64,000 bases of DNA from Penium margaritaceum (Eukaryota > Streptophyta > Zygnematophyceae > Desmidiales > Peniaceae). A program made the translations under genes and the position numbers. The notes below the pieces were generated by a model. It saw nothing but the letters and a program-made list of their open reading frames with translations. It was not told the origin of the DNA and did not search any database. Where the stretch lies: assembly GCA_023375785.1 (NCBI GenBank), contig SZWC01000041.1, positions 578,260 to 642,259 of the forward strand. The letters run 5' to 3'. Positions 10,702-22,299 of the stretch are shown in pieces; the stretch's first letter is position 1, and every line of letters begins with the position of its first letter.

Positions 10702-11215
10702 TGACCATGGGCGATGGCTCCATGCCTTAGCCTGACAAAAACAAAGGGCAAGAGGTCCAGGGTCAAGACGTGATGGGCAAAATATCCAAACAGGCCATAG
10801 ATTATTGGATTGCCTTGTCAGAGTGTGCTGACTAGGAAAAAGGTACCTCTCCTTACTTTTTAGGTGAAGTGAGATCCTTGTACGCTAGCCATGGATACAT
10901 GGCGATTCTCAATGGGATTGTGGGTTATGTGACCAATAGGAGTGTGCCATGAGAGCATTTTCTAGATATATAGGTTGTGTGTGAGGGGTCAGCGTGATTG
11001 CTAGGCTGATTCGCTCTCTAGTGCGAGATTATGGACTCTAGTGTGTGAGCCTTAGCCTCCATGGCTAAGTGGTGGGGCTTATGAGAAGGCTGACTTGCCC
11101 AAGCTGTAGTGTTGTATAAACTCCACAATTTTGAGTGATTCAACAACCATTTTTCAGCACAACAGATGCCCTTTCAGTCCCACATGCTCGCTGCTCCAAG
11201 GCTCCCTCTATCCTC
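10702..11215 (+). repeat. LTR-like repeat, copy C2
   Basis: Second copy of the segment at 6021-6535, same orientation, starting TGACCATGGG. It lies between the Penelope-like tail and the gag of copia D. If C1 and C2 are a true LTR pair, the DNA between them has been heavily rearranged, because it holds minus-strand pieces of D. Confidence 0.6.
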
Positions 11216-11222
11216 AAGTTCC

Positions 11223-11980
11223 ACCATGTTCATCAACTCCGTTTTACCCTTTCCTTGTCCTCTTTTCTACCACCATGATCTCCGTCTTCCTTCTTGAGAG
11301 CCCCGCACTCGTGTGCCCTGTGCCCTGGCTTGCCACAGCTGTGGCACTTCCTTTGGCACTTTGAACCCTTTCCATTGCCACCACTTTTGCTATCGCTCTG
11401 ACCAGAAGAGGAGTTGTTGCAACGACCATCATAATGTGCAGCATAGGCTGAAATGTTAGCCTCACTTCCGCTCCGACGTATGACCTTGCTACGCATGTAT
11501 TCGAATACTGCCTCATACATCAAATCCTCCTCCTTCCGACTGTAAAAGACGGTGATCAGAGGACCCCGGCTTTCAGGTACCGCCATGAGGAGGATCATGG
11601 CCTCTATGTTTGTGTCCATTTCCCATTTCATCTGGGTCACTTACTGAAGCTGTCCTTCAATCCATAATAGGAAAACCGGAATCGAATCTTCCTTGCTCAC
11701 CCTCGTCGAAATCAGCTTTTGAATGATGATCAGGCGATTTGCAAGTCGTTGATTGGTGTACACGTGCAAGCTTCTCAAAAGCCCTTGATGAACGTGTGAT
11801 ACCTTGGAGGTCGACATGCTATAACTCATGTAGTGATGTCACAAGAATCGCAAGCGCCATGTCAGTTTTGACATTCCACACTTCATACCCAGTATCTATT
11901 TTCGAAGGCTCAACCTCTTCTCCAATGAATATCATCAAATGGCCATTTTCAAAGTAGCCACGTACCCCTGTGACATTCTC
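11223..11980 (-). pseudogene. Gag fragment of copia D
   Basis: The minus strand shows MTQMKWEMDTNIEAMILLMAVPESRGPLIT, then a Ser/Gly/Asn/Lys-rich linker and one zinc knuckle (CHSCGKPGHRAHECGALKKEDGDHGG). The upstream part of gag continues to about 11980 in decayed form. It is the same gag lineage as F, G and H. Confidence 0.88.
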
Positions 11981-12444
11981 AAATGGCCATTTTCAAAATG
12001 GAAAACCTACCCCATGAACTTTGATATCCGACTGTTGACCTGCTCAAGAGTGAGCGTCGCGGGTGTCTTTGTGCTACTTCTTTGCTTGTCTGTGTCTCTA
12101 CTTCGTTGAGGCCAGTGTAGGCTGATGTAGGCTGTTGTCTGCTACCGGTTCAGAAAGTGCAGATTTGTTGCTTACCCTTTACCCCTTAATCACTTGTAAA
12201 CAGAGACGAACGTACCCTAGAGAGTCCATGGTCGTGCCTCCAAGTGTAGATGTTATCCTCGTTAGGGCCCGAGGGTCGTACGTCCAAGGGCAAAGCTTAT
12301 CCTTGGCTCTTGTTTGCGAAGTGCTAGCACCTGCCGTTGGAGCCGATGGAGCAAATGGAGCACATGGAGCTAACGGAGCTGATGCGTGCTGCAAGATAGA
12401 GAGAGCAAGAGAGTACGCAGAAGTGTCCGTAACAACTAGTCAGT

Positions 12445-12461
12445 GTGGGCCCATAACCCTT
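12445..12461 (-). other. Primer binding site of copia D, half-tRNA-Met type
   Basis: The plus strand reads GTGGGCCCATAACCCTT, identical over 15 bases to the initiator tRNA-Met anticodon arm, so the element strand is complementary to it. It abuts the LTR end at 12462. Between it and gag lies a leader with 9-bp repeats of the AGCTCCATC type (about 12331-12390). Confidence 0.75.
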
Positions 12462-13193
12462 TATCAACCGGCCTTAGGCAACGGAGTAAAAACCAAGGCC
12501 GACACAATAGCACTTGCTGTCTGCTCTTGGTATTGCAACTAGGAGGAGATATCACCCTCATAATCATGGGTCCACGCTTAACCATTAATAGGAATCACTT
12601 CCATCCACTATGTCCTTAGTACCTGGTCACTTTTGCGCAAGGAGCTAACTCATGGGGCCTATACCAAAGAATGTTGCTTTAGTGTCTGCCCTAGGTGGAA
12701 AACTCTGTGATGAGTCTCAAAGGTAAGAAGTGTGCCCAATGGCATGCAACAAAAGGTTCTTATACGCGTACACTGGCTCATTGGATGAGCCATTTTGGGG
12801 AAAATCTGGATTTCATCATCTCCCTTGCCTACCTGGCGCTCTTCCTGACTGCCAAATGGCGCCAACGACTAGGAACCTAGGAGATGTCTATTAGAACATT
12901 CATTTCCCCCTTTTGGTCTCAAAGAAGATTAGTCACTGGGGTGTGATTTGACCAAGTGACGTTTCGCTCCAGAGACTAACTCTGGAATGTTTAAGCCACA
13001 AGGAGTTATCCTATGTAGTGTTTGTAGGCTATATTGTCCAGTTTCGACCAAGGGGACTTGCTCCAAAGAAGCAGTGCATGCCTTGTCTATTTGGAGCCGA
13101 ATTAGGGGACTTACTACAAGGGAGCAGTGCATGCCTAGTCCATATGTGCCTGTCCAACTGTCAGCTAAGGACAAGGGGCATATGAGGTGAACA
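12462..13193 (-). repeat. 5' LTR of copia D (TGTTGAC group)
   Basis: 732 bp, homologous along its length to the LTRs of F (14685-15390, 20093-20862), G (21396-22166, 27548-28324) and K (61658-62423). It holds the doubled GCATGCACTGCTCC motif of this group at about 13035-13145. On its right it abuts decayed pol sequence of E. Confidence 0.85.
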
Positions 13194-14684
13194 GACATGA
13201 CCAAATGAATTTGGTCTATCGGTACTCTGAGTATCATACTTAGGCAGAGGCTTCTTTTGGTACATGCTCCGTTAGAGTGTATCTAGTGGTGCTTCGAGAC
13301 TTAGCTGCTTGTGTTGCTCTTGTTTGGATGATGTTTATAGTGCAGTTGTTTTGTTATACGTCGGTGAGCCACCCGTCTCAAAGTTGGAGTTAAAGGTTTC
13401 GGACGACTAAGACTGATTGCCAAACCTCGTCATGTTTGAAGCTTTTATATATATTATTCTTAAATCTCCATCGTCTTGCTTCACTAATTCCATCTGCATG
13501 TTCTTAGGTACTTGATCACTTTATTCAAGTAGCACAACCCACTTTCCTCATTTTGGAACATGGACCGGATCTAGCAGCTCTCCCTTACCACGCCTCATCT
13601 TACTAAACTGAATATCTTGGCTCCTGGTGAGGTTTCGGGCTGCTTGGTCCCACAACGTATATGCCTTATGTGCACTGGCCTAACCGACCGTTGCACACTG
13701 GCAAGCACGTGCATCTAGCTTCCTGCGTCCTCAGTTCTCTCTCTTCTTGATTCTTGCCGCGTGTACAAAGTACAACTATTCAGCTGAGATTCAGAAGGTA
13801 GTAAGTACTTTTCATACCTTCAGTTCAGAGGCAAGGTAGGAGTTGGGCGTTAAAGAGGATACTTTGTGTCATGACGAGGTTGGTCTGGTTCATCTTCTTG
13901 GTTATGTCATTATTCCATGAGATGTAAGACATGCCTCGTACTCACCACCATTATGTGTACATAGTATTTTGATATTCTTCTTCAAATGTCACTCTACCAT
14001 GGTGACAACCTCTTGCATCTTCTCCTTGATATCACATTTGCCTCAAGGAAGTAGATAGACATCTTGCAATAATGGTCATTAATGAAGGTCAGGAAATACT
14101 TGTTGCCGCTGTTTGAGGAAGTTTAGAATAAAGTGCATATATTTATGAGTAAATCAGGTGTAAGATTGCTACTACACGTTGCAAAACATGCTCAGAAGAC
14201 TTTCTGTTTGCCTTGCCATAGAAGCATGGCTCAGATAGGTTATTACACTTTTCCTCGTCCTCAGCCTTACATTCCTTCATCCAATGTATCAATTCGTACT
14301 GTTGAATAGTTTGTGGTGTGATGTTAGCTACATCACTAAACTGCGTGTGCCACAAGCGAGCATCTATGTATGTGGTGGAGTAAGTTTCTATGGTAATGAA
14401 ATGTGGAGCAATACCAGGCTTGGAAGACTTGGCCTTTAAATCCATGTATACTCCTCATGTGTACTCTTAGGAGGCTTGGTCTAAAGCACGCAGAGCCTAT
14501 AAACTCCTTGACCATGTACAATAAAACTTCCTTTCGGATAGCATATCTTAATGTCCTTGGCAATTACAACCTCCTCTGTGAAGAAACTCGTCATGTGATG
14601 GTACGTGATTTTGGACACTGAGAAGAGGTTTTTCGTAAAAGACAGCATGTACATTACATTTTCCAACTTAAATTCTTTCTCAAC
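13194..14684 (-). pseudogene. Pol piece of copia E (RT start, integrase, GAG-pre-integrase)
   Basis: On the minus strand, 14481-14684 gives KEFKLENVMYMLSFTKNLFSVSKI (protease/pre-integrase junction), and 14143-14445 gives ARLWHTQFSDVANITPQTIQ with a Cys pair (GAG-pre-integrase). About 13560-14130 is decayed integrase, and 13200-13560 matches the linker to RT. Many breaks. Confidence 0.75.
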
Positions 14685-15390
14685 TGTCAACCAGCCTAAG
14701 GCAACGGACTGGAAAATAACGCCGACACAATGGCACTTGCCATCCGCTCCTAGTATTGCAAATAGGATGAGATATCACCCTCAAAATCACGGCTCCACAC
14801 TGAGCAGCTTGTATGAATCACTTTCTTGCAGTATGCCCTTAACATCTGGTCACTTTCTTGCAAGGAGCTAACTCCTGGGGCTTAGACTTACAACTGATTA
14901 TTTGGTGTCCGCCTCTGGTTGACAACTCTGTGAGGAGTCTCAACTCTGTTGTCAATGACAGGAAACCGACACGTACTCATAGTCCTAGACCCAGCGTTTA
15001 GCCGAGGGGTGCAGTGTCTCCATAAATGGGCCACTTTAAGGGCAATCTGGACTACATTGTCCTCTTGCCTACATCGCACTTCATGTGACCGCTAAGTGGC
15101 GCAAGCCACCAAGGACTTTGGAATGTTCTAAAATATGTCTCAGAACCTTCCTATCCTCCCTTTCATCAGAAAGAGAATAAGTTACGGGGCTCGGATTTGA
15201 CCCAATGACCTCTCGGTCCAAACGTCAACTTTGCAACGTCAAAGCCACAAGGAGTTGTCCTAGGTGGTCTTTGTTGACTATGTTGTGTAGTGTAGACCAA
15301 TGGGAATCGCTCCAAAGGAGCAGTGCACGCCAAGTCAGTCTTGTGCCTGTCCAAATATCAGCTATGGACAAGTGGCATATGAGGTCAACA
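14685..15390 (-). repeat. 3' LTR of copia F
   Basis: 706 bp, TGTTGAC group. On the element strand it starts TGTTGACCTCATATG at 15390 and is preceded by a purine tract (AGGTGTAAGGGAGAGC), the usual plus-strand primer of these copias (compare G and H). Confidence 0.85.
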
Positions 15391-15449
15391 AGCTCTCCCT
15401 TACACCTCTTTCCATTTGTTGTGTGATATCTCCTTTCTCCAACTATCTT

Positions 15450-17100
15450 GGCCTTAGTCTTCATCACTTATAGTGACCATACTGATGCCTGGGGTACCTG
15501 TAGAATAAAATTCACTATCAAGCACATTGGGCATGCAATCTACAAGCATCTTCTTGGTCTCCATGTATTCCAGATCGAAACTTTGCTCTACGACCAGGTC
15601 GCATGAGCAGTGGTAAGCGATGTTGATGTACTTTGTCCGCCGGAAGATGACGTCATCATGTGCTATTTTCATGGCACTGTTGTTGTTGATGCGGTTCTCT
15701 ATTGCTTCTGTCTATGGCACTTTTATCTCAGCAAGCAAGCAAAAAATCCAATGTGTCTCCTTGCATGCTTTTGATAGTGCAATGTACTCTCCCTTAGCGG
15801 TAGAAAGGGATACATAGTCTTGCTTTCTACTTTCCCGAGAGACTGCACCACCGTTCAACAGGCAGACGAAGCTTGAGATGGGTTTTTTTTCATTGATGCT
15901 CCCTTCCTAGTCTACGTCCATGTAGCACACTAGTTCAAGCTGGTCATATCCCTCTTTGCCTCCAAATTCGAGTCCCATGTGTCGCGTTTGTTGCAGATAG
16001 TGCATGATGCGTTTAACTGCTTGCCAGTGCTGTAGCCATGGATTAATCACAAACCCGTTCACTTGTCCTACAACATAGCAAATGTCTGGATGTGTTCTTA
16101 CTATGGCATACATGAGACGACCAAAAACAGACAGGTAGGAAATGTTCTCCATCTCACGTTGTTCTGCTTCTATACTAGGACTCATGGTAAAGGAGACCTT
16201 TATGTTTGTTGTTATGGACATATTGATTGGCTTGCAATTGTACATGTCGTACCGCAGGAGGACCTCTATGATGTACTTGGTTCGGTTCCACGTGATGGTG
16301 CCTGTTGCTTGATTACAGCGGATAGAAATCCTGAGGTAGAACTCGAGAGGACCCGTGTCTTTCATCTTGAAACTGTTATGGAGATATGTATATATTGTTC
16401 AATAGCTCTATTGACCATGAGTAGATGATCAGGCCATCCACATATAGTGCAACCAGCATCAAGCCTTGCTTATCCTCACACATGTAGACAACAGGGACAT
16501 TCTCGTAGTGCGTAAATGTCAGCCCGGCGATGAAGACGTCCATCTGCTTCCATCACATCCTTGGGGCCTGTTCAAACACTTAATGTGCTTTAAATAGTTT
16601 AAAAACCTTTCCCTCTTGAGCTTTCACTGCCTGTGGCACTTTCATCAGTACTTCTTTGTCAAGCTTCATGTATAGGAAAGCTGTCTTGATGTCCATGTGT
16701 TGGACCTCCACATCTTTTGCAGTAGGAATGCCTAAGATGGATCTGATAGATGCCAAAGTGAAAATATGCACAATGGTTCCTCATACTCTGAGCATGTACA
16801 CTGGGAAAATCCCTTTGTCACAACTGTTGTCTTGTACCTCTCAATAGTACCATCCTGCTTGAACGTTTTTAGGAGTACCCACTTTTATCCACCAGGTGGA
16901 CGTTTTGGGGCATGTCCACCACAACCCATGTCCCGTTGTTTTCAATGCATACAAGTTTGCTATCCATTGCCTCATTCCACTTCACCACATTTGGTATGTT
17001 CATAGCCTCCGCTACGGTTAGAGGTTCTCTCTGAGCCAACCATGACTACCTGAGTGTCCATTCCAAACTCTTAACATCATACTTAGGCGGAGGGTTTTTT
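15450..17100 (-). pseudogene. RT and RNase H region of copia F
   Basis: From high to low coordinates: VQHMDIKTAFLYMKLDKEVLMKVPQAVKA (16580-16771), then MKDTGPLEFYLRISIRCNQ, WNRTKYIIEVLLRYDMYNCKP, ISYLSVFGRLMYAIVRTHPDICYVVGQV and HWQAVKRIMHYLQQTRHMGL (15907-16365). The RNase H region follows, with RTKYINIAYHCSCDLVVEQ (15454-15672). Clear copia order, strongly decayed. Confidence 0.85.
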
Positions 17101-17149
17101 GGCGAGTACTATGCCAAAGTGTTGCTGGTAGTCTTTTAAAGCTTGTTTG

Positions 17150-18460
17150 CTTTTGTTTGTCTTGTGCTATGAGTGATCCATTGATTGAGGAAGAGCCACC
17201 GACCTCTGAGTTCGATTATGAGGCCCCGAATGACTCAGATTTAGTGTTAGAGTCCGTTGCTATGTCAGTCTACATTGCTACCCTCCCTACGGTACCACCT
17301 TTCTGCTTCACTGGCACCATCTGCCATTTCTTTGGTTCCTGATCACATGTCTCAAGCAACACAACCTACTCTCTTGTTTTGGGAGCATGGATAAGATCCA
17401 TCAACTCCCCCTTGTTAAGCGTCCTTTTAGCAAACTCGATGTCTTGGATCTTGATGAGCTTTTGAGCGGCTTGGTTCCACAGCCGGTACGCCTTGTGTGT
17501 AATGTCTTAGATGAACATTACACACTTACAAGCACAAGCATCCCGCTAGTCACTTCCTTCTCCTGCTTGGACCTTTGCCTAGGTAGTACAGCCAAAGACC
17601 TTCCAGAGCAAGGCATCTGGCTTCTCCATTGACCAAGCTTCTTGAAGCATCTTGTCGCGTCTTCTAAGCAGAGCTACCCAAGTGAGATTCACAAGGCTGC
17701 AAATAGTTTTAACAGCTTCAGCCCTGAAGCAAAGTGGGAGTGTGGTGTCAAAGAGCATGCCTCGTGTCATGCCAAGGATAGTCTGGTTCATCCGCTAGGC
17801 AACGCCATTGCTCTCGGGGTGTAAGGCATGGTTGTTTTGTGCTTGATGCCAGTTTGGCTCAATACGCCTTTGTACGCCCCCGACTCACCACCCTTGTCTG
17901 TCCAAAGTGCCTTGACCTTCTTCCTTGTCTGATGCTCTACCATAGCGAAAACCTCTTGCAGCTTCTCCTTTACCTCTCCCTTTGTCTTGAGGAAGCAGGT
18001 CCACATATTACAAATGTGGTCATTAATGAAGGACAGGAAGTACTTGGTGCCACCATTTGAAGAAGTGCGGAATTTTCTGCACATATTGAGTGGACCAGGT
18101 CCAAGATTTCTGCCGCATGTTGCCCATAACGATCAAAGGGCTTTCTCTCTGCCTTGCTTCCAACGCATGGTTCACACAGCTTTTGCACTTTCCCTCATCT
18201 TTGGCCTTGTATCACTCCATACCATTAAAACCTTTGTGCTACAACATGTCTTGCAGTGTGGTGTCAAGCACATGTCCAATCCGCCTGTGCCACAGATCAG
18301 CATCTATGTCTTTTGCGGAGTTGGCCGCCATGGTGACGGCCTGTAATGTAACATCAAGCTTTGGAGATTTTGGTTCTTCAACCGCGGCATATCCCTGCTT
18401 TGTACTATCAAGGGTCTTTGTTTGTAGCACATACATCTCATCAACTCGTTGCACCTATGC
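17150..18460 (-). pseudogene. GAG-pre-integrase and integrase region of copia F
   Basis: 18239-18454 gives DIDADLWHRRIGHVLDTTLQDML (GAG-pre-integrase). 17788-18084 gives RTSSNGGTKYFLSFINDHICNMWTCFLKTK and LWTDKGGESGAYKG (integrase core). 17579-17791 gives MNQTILGMTRGMLFDTTLPLCFRAEAVKT. The C-terminal half decays toward 17150. Confidence 0.85.
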
Positions 18461-18469
18461 AACTAGACT

Positions 18470-19620
18470 CTCCTAGGGATAGAATGCCTTGATGTCCTTG
18501 TTCTTGACAATGACATCCTCCTCCTCTATGAAGATGACTGTCATGTTGTGGTTTTTGATTTTGGACACCGACAAGAAATTGGCCACAGACGAAAGCATGT
18601 AGACAACATTCTCCAGCTTCAAGTCTTTTTCAGCATCGTTCATGTTGATGCTCATCAACTTATCTCTCTTGCCTTGCACATGGACAAGGGTGCCATTGCC
18701 ACACCTCAAGCGACGTTCACTATTCCCAATTGTGATGAACCCATCCTTCCCCCCTGAAGAGTGGTGGTTCGTACCAGAGTTGAGCCCGTGGGATCAACGC
18801 TTGAGTAGTGCTTCTCCCTAGGTTGTCGACAGACTCTGAGCCATCATGTTCGTCAACTCCTTCTTACCCTTACTTTTGTACTCGTTTCTACCATCATAAT
18901 CCCCATCTTCATTATTGGGAGCCCTGTACTTCTGCGTCCCATGCCCATGCTTGCCACAATTATGGAACTTCCAAGGCGCTTTGAACCAATTCCACCGCCA
19001 CCACTACCTCTTCCTCCACCACCACTGCTTTAGTTGCCGCTCTGACCAGAAGAGAAGTTGTTGCCACAGACATTGTGCTTTGCAACATAAGCCAAAATGT
19101 TAGCTACACTACCGGTGTGATGCATACCCTTGTTGCACACGTACTCGGACTCTGTCTCAAACGTCAAATCATTCTCCTTCCAACAGCCAATGTCGGTGAT
19201 CAAGCCCCAGCTTTCAGGTAGCGCCATGAGGAGTATAATGACCTGCATGTTGTTGTCCATTTCCTAGTTCATTTGGGTGACTTATTGTAGTAATCCTTTA
19301 AGCTACACTATGAAGTCCGAAATTGACTCTCCCTCAATCATACTCATTGAAATCATATTTTGAAGGATGAAGAGGTGATTTCCATGAGCTGTTTATTTGT
19401 ATACCCGTGCAATCTTCTCATAAGCCTTTGATGCATGTTTGCTACCTTGGATGTAGACATGTTGTGACTCATGTACTGATGTCACAAGAATCACAAGCGC
19501 CATGTCATTTTTTATACTCTACATTTCTAGACTATCCATACTTTGTTTTCCAATATTCAACATCTTCTCCAAAGAACATCTTAAATCAGCCACGTACCAT
19601 CATGACAATCCCAAAGTAAC
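18470..19620 (-). pseudogene. Gag and protease region of copia F
   Basis: 18473-18709 gives DKLMSINMNDAEKDLKLENVVYMLSSVANFLSV (end of protease). A zinc knuckle and Ser/Gly linker lie around 18880-19080, and 19030-19260 gives MDNNMQVIILLMALPESWGL, the end of the gag capsid region. Same gag lineage as D and G. Confidence 0.82.
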
Positions 19621-20075
19621 ATTTGTATACGGGAAAATCTTTCCGTGTGAACTTTGACGTTCCACCAATGACCTTCACAAGTGTGAGCATTGTGGTTGTT
19701 TTCATACTGCTTCTCTGTTTCTTTGCTTCTCTGCTTTGTTGAGGCCGATGTAGGCAGATGTAGGCTGATACCTGCTATCAGTTTTGTAGGTGTAGATGCG
19801 TTGCTTACCCATTAGCCATTGATCAGTCATAGTCATAGAAGAATGCCCTCTAGCAAACCCAGGATCGTGCCTCTAACGGCGAAGCTTATCCTGGTTAGGA
19901 TCCAAGGGTCGTACCTCCAAGGACACACCTTATCCTTGGCCCTTGTTTGCCAAGTGCCATGACACACCGTTGGAGCTGATGGAGCAGATGGAGTAAGTGG
20001 AGCGGATAGAGCTGATACGCGCTACTAGACAGAGGGCAAGAGAGCGTGCTGAAGCCTGCCTTAGAACTAATCACT

Positions 20076-20092
20076 GTGGGCCCATAACCCTT
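20076..20092 (-). other. Primer binding site of copia F, half-tRNA-Met type
   Basis: Plus strand GTGGGCCCATAACCCTT, directly next to the LTR beginning TGTCAA at 20093. It equals the anticodon arm of initiator tRNA-Met over 15 bases. The leader to its left has 9-bp AGCTCCATC-type repeats (about 19968-20022) and a GGTTAGGATCCAAGGGTCGT motif also seen in D, G and A. Confidence 0.78.
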
Positions 20093-20862
20093 TGTCAAAT
20101 AACATGAGGCAACGCATTAGAAAAGAAGGCCGACACAATGGTACTTGACTTCCACTCCTAGTTCTGCAACTAAGAGGAGATATCACCCTTATAATCACTT
20201 TTCCACGCTAAGGAGTCCATAGGAATCATTCCGTTAAACTGTGTCCTTATGACTTGGTCACTTTTGCACGAGTAACTAACTCCTGGGGCTTACACCAGCC
20301 AATGTTTCTTTAGTGTCTGCCTCTTGTAGACAACTCTATGAGGAGTCTCAAGGGAAAATGATGAAATCAATGACAGGCAACTGACATGTACTTGCAGTCC
20401 TAGAGGCAGCCTCTAGCCTATACGTGCATTGGCTCCTTGAATGAGCCACTTTGGAGGACAATCTAGATTGCATCATCCTCCTACCTACATGGCTCTGCCT
20501 GTGACAGCCAATTGGCGCCAACTACGAGGAAGGTTCTTAGAATGTATTGAGGTTTCCTTAGAACCTTCATGTCCCCTTTTTTGTCACAAAGAAAATTCGT
20601 CATTTGGCTAGGTTTTGACCTAGTGACCTCTCGCTCTAGAGACTAACTGTGGAACGTCTAAGCCATAAGGGGTTGTCTTAGGTAGTGTTTTACTGGCTAT
20701 ACTATCCAACTTAGACCTGGGGGAATCAGTCCAAAGGAGTAGTGCATTCCCTTTCTATCTGGACCAGACTAAGGAGACTTACTCCAAGGGAGCAGTGCAT
20801 GCCTAGTTCGTCTTGTACCTCTCCAAATATCAGCTATGGACAAGGTGCATATCAAGTCAACA
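20093..20862 (-). repeat. 5' LTR of copia F
   Basis: 770 bp, TGTTGAC group, starting on the element strand at 20862 and ending TTTGACA at 20093. It holds two copies of the CATGCACTGCTCC..GGAG motif at about 20730-20815. To the right the sequence becomes the protease region of E. Confidence 0.88.
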
Positions 20863-21395
20863 TTAGCACCGCTCATGCTGATGTTCATCAACTTATCTCC
20901 CTCACCTTGTGCATGGAAAAGGTTGCCGTTGGCACATTTCAAGTTTTGTTTGGTCTCTCCAATGGAGATCAACCCATCTTTCTCACTTCAAGAGTGGTGA
21001 TTTGACCTAGAGTCAAGCCCGTAGATTCCACGCTTGAAAAGTGCCACTGCCTTGGTTGTCAGCTTACTCTCAGGCATCGTGTTGATAAACTCATACTTTC
21101 ATTTGTCCTCCCTTTTACCACCATGACCTCTGTCTTGTTTTTTGGGAGATATACACTCTTGTGCCTGATGACCAGGCTTGCCACCGTTGTGGCTGTTCCC
21201 AAGATGCTTTAAACTCTTTCTACCACCACCATTGCCCTTTCCTCCATGACCACCACTTTTGTTGCCACTCCTACCAGAAGATGAGTTGTTTCCACCACCA
21301 CTGTACTGTGTAGGACATGCCAAAATGTTAGCCTCAATGCAATTACGACCGATGGCCTTGTTCCGCACATATTCACACACTTCCTCCTACGTCAG
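20863..21395 (-). pseudogene. Gag C-terminal and protease piece of copia E
   Basis: The minus strand shows MCEYVRNKAIGRNCIEANILA, a Gly/Ser/Lys-rich linker, a knuckle-like GNSHNGGKPGHQAQECISPKK (21099-21380), and then NLKCANGNLFHAQGEGDKLMNISMSGA next to the F insertion. This fits the same segment of H and G. Confidence 0.85.
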
Positions 21396-22166
21396 TGTTG
21401 ACTTGATATGCTCCTTGTTCATAGCTGACATCTGGACAGGCACAGGACAGACTAGGCATGCATTGCTCACTTGGAGTAAGTCCCCTATGTATGGTCCCGA
21501 AAGACAAGGCATGCACTGCTCCTTTGAAGCAAGTCCCCTTGGTCTAAAGTTGAGGGTTTAGCCAGTAAACACTACATAGGACAACTCATTGTGGCTTAGA
21601 CATTGCAGAGGTAGTCTCTAGAGCGCGAGGTCACTGAACCAAATCCCAACCAAGTGACTAATTTTCTTTGTCAGCAAAAGGGGGACAGGAAGGTTCTAAG
21701 AGACATCTTGGATTATTCCAAGGTCCTTCTTGGTGGCTGGTGCCACTTGGCGGTCATAGGGAGTGCCATGTAGGCAAGGGGGGTGATGCCATCCATATTG
21801 TCCCCAAAGTGGCTCATCGAAAGAGCCAATGCGCGCCTAGGCTAGAGGCTGGCTCTAGGACTATAAGAACCTGTCAATTTCCTGTCATTGAGTATAGTTC
21901 TTACCTTTGAGACTCCTCACAGAGTTGTCCACCAGAGGCCGACACCAAAGAAGCATTGGTTGTTCTAGTTCCCAGGAGCTAGCTCCTCACACAAAAATGA
22001 CTTGGTCCTAAGGACATAGTGTAAGGAAGTGATTCCTACGAACTGCTCGGTGTCGAACCTTGGCTCTGAGATTGATATCACCTCTTGGTTGGAATACCAA
22101 GAGCGGTCAACGAGAACCGTTGTGTCGAAACCCGTTTCCTAGACCGTTGCCTCAGGCAGGTTGACA
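21396..22166 (+). repeat. 5' LTR of copia G
   Basis: Starts TGTTGACTTGATATGCTCC and ends GGTTGACA. At 21443-21543 it holds two tandem copies of a roughly 60-bp unit with GGCATGCAYTGCTC and AAGTCCCC. A TATA-like ACTATAAGAACC lies at about 21857-21868. A T-arm-like GGTCACTG..CCAAATCCCAA motif corresponds to the tRNA-like block of the other LTR group, but is weaker. Confidence 0.88.
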
Positions 22167-22181
22167 AAAGGTTATGGGTCC
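22167..22181 (+). other. Primer binding site of copia G, half-tRNA-Met type
   Basis: AAAGGTTATGGGTCC directly after the LTR end, matching the complement of the initiator tRNA-Met anticodon arm apart from small differences. Same position and sequence class as in D, F and H. Confidence 0.65.
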
Positions 22182-22244
22182 TCACTGACTAGTGGTAAGG
22201 CACGCTTTTGCGCACTCTCTCGCCCTCTCTCTCTTGAAGCGTGC

Positions 22245-22299
22245 ATCAGCTCCATCAGCTCCATCAGCTCCATCAGCTCCATCTGCTCCATCAGCTCCA
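22245..22299 (+). repeat. 9-bp tandem repeat in the copia leader
   Basis: About six copies of CATCAGCTC lie between the primer site and gag of G. Comparable arrays lie at the same place in D (12331-12390), F (19968-20022), H (50088-50125) and K (62430-62470), each followed by the GGTTAGGA..AAGGGTCGT leader motif. The array is therefore a family trait, not local slippage. Function unknown. Confidence 0.75.

Larger units (their letters stand above)
7945..13193 (-). mobile_element. Copia element D, interrupted by foreign DNA
   Basis: Minus-strand copia with RT, integrase, gag, leader, primer site and a 732-bp 5' LTR (12462-13193). A block at about 9700-11215 (Penelope-like RT plus LTR-like repeat C2) sits between integrase and gag. 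The left end meets the C fragment, so no 3' LTR is seen. Its LTR belongs to the TGTTGAC group shared with E, F, G and K. Broken, with many breaks. Confidence 0.85.
14685..20862 (-). mobile_element. Copia element F, nested in E
   Basis: A structurally full copia of about 6.2 kb on the minus strand: 5' LTR 20093-20862, primer site, leader, gag, protease, integrase, RT, RNase H, purine tract, 3' LTR 14685-15390. The flanking pentamers 14680-14684 and 20863-20867 are near matches, consistent with an old 5-bp duplication. The LTRs differ in length and by well over 10%, so it is old. Broken, probably more than fifteen breaks. Confidence 0.88.

Noticed and set aside
22245-22299. CRISPR-like array from short repeats in the copia leaders
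   Set aside because: Units are 9-bp tandem copies without spacers, in a eukaryotic retrotransposon leader.
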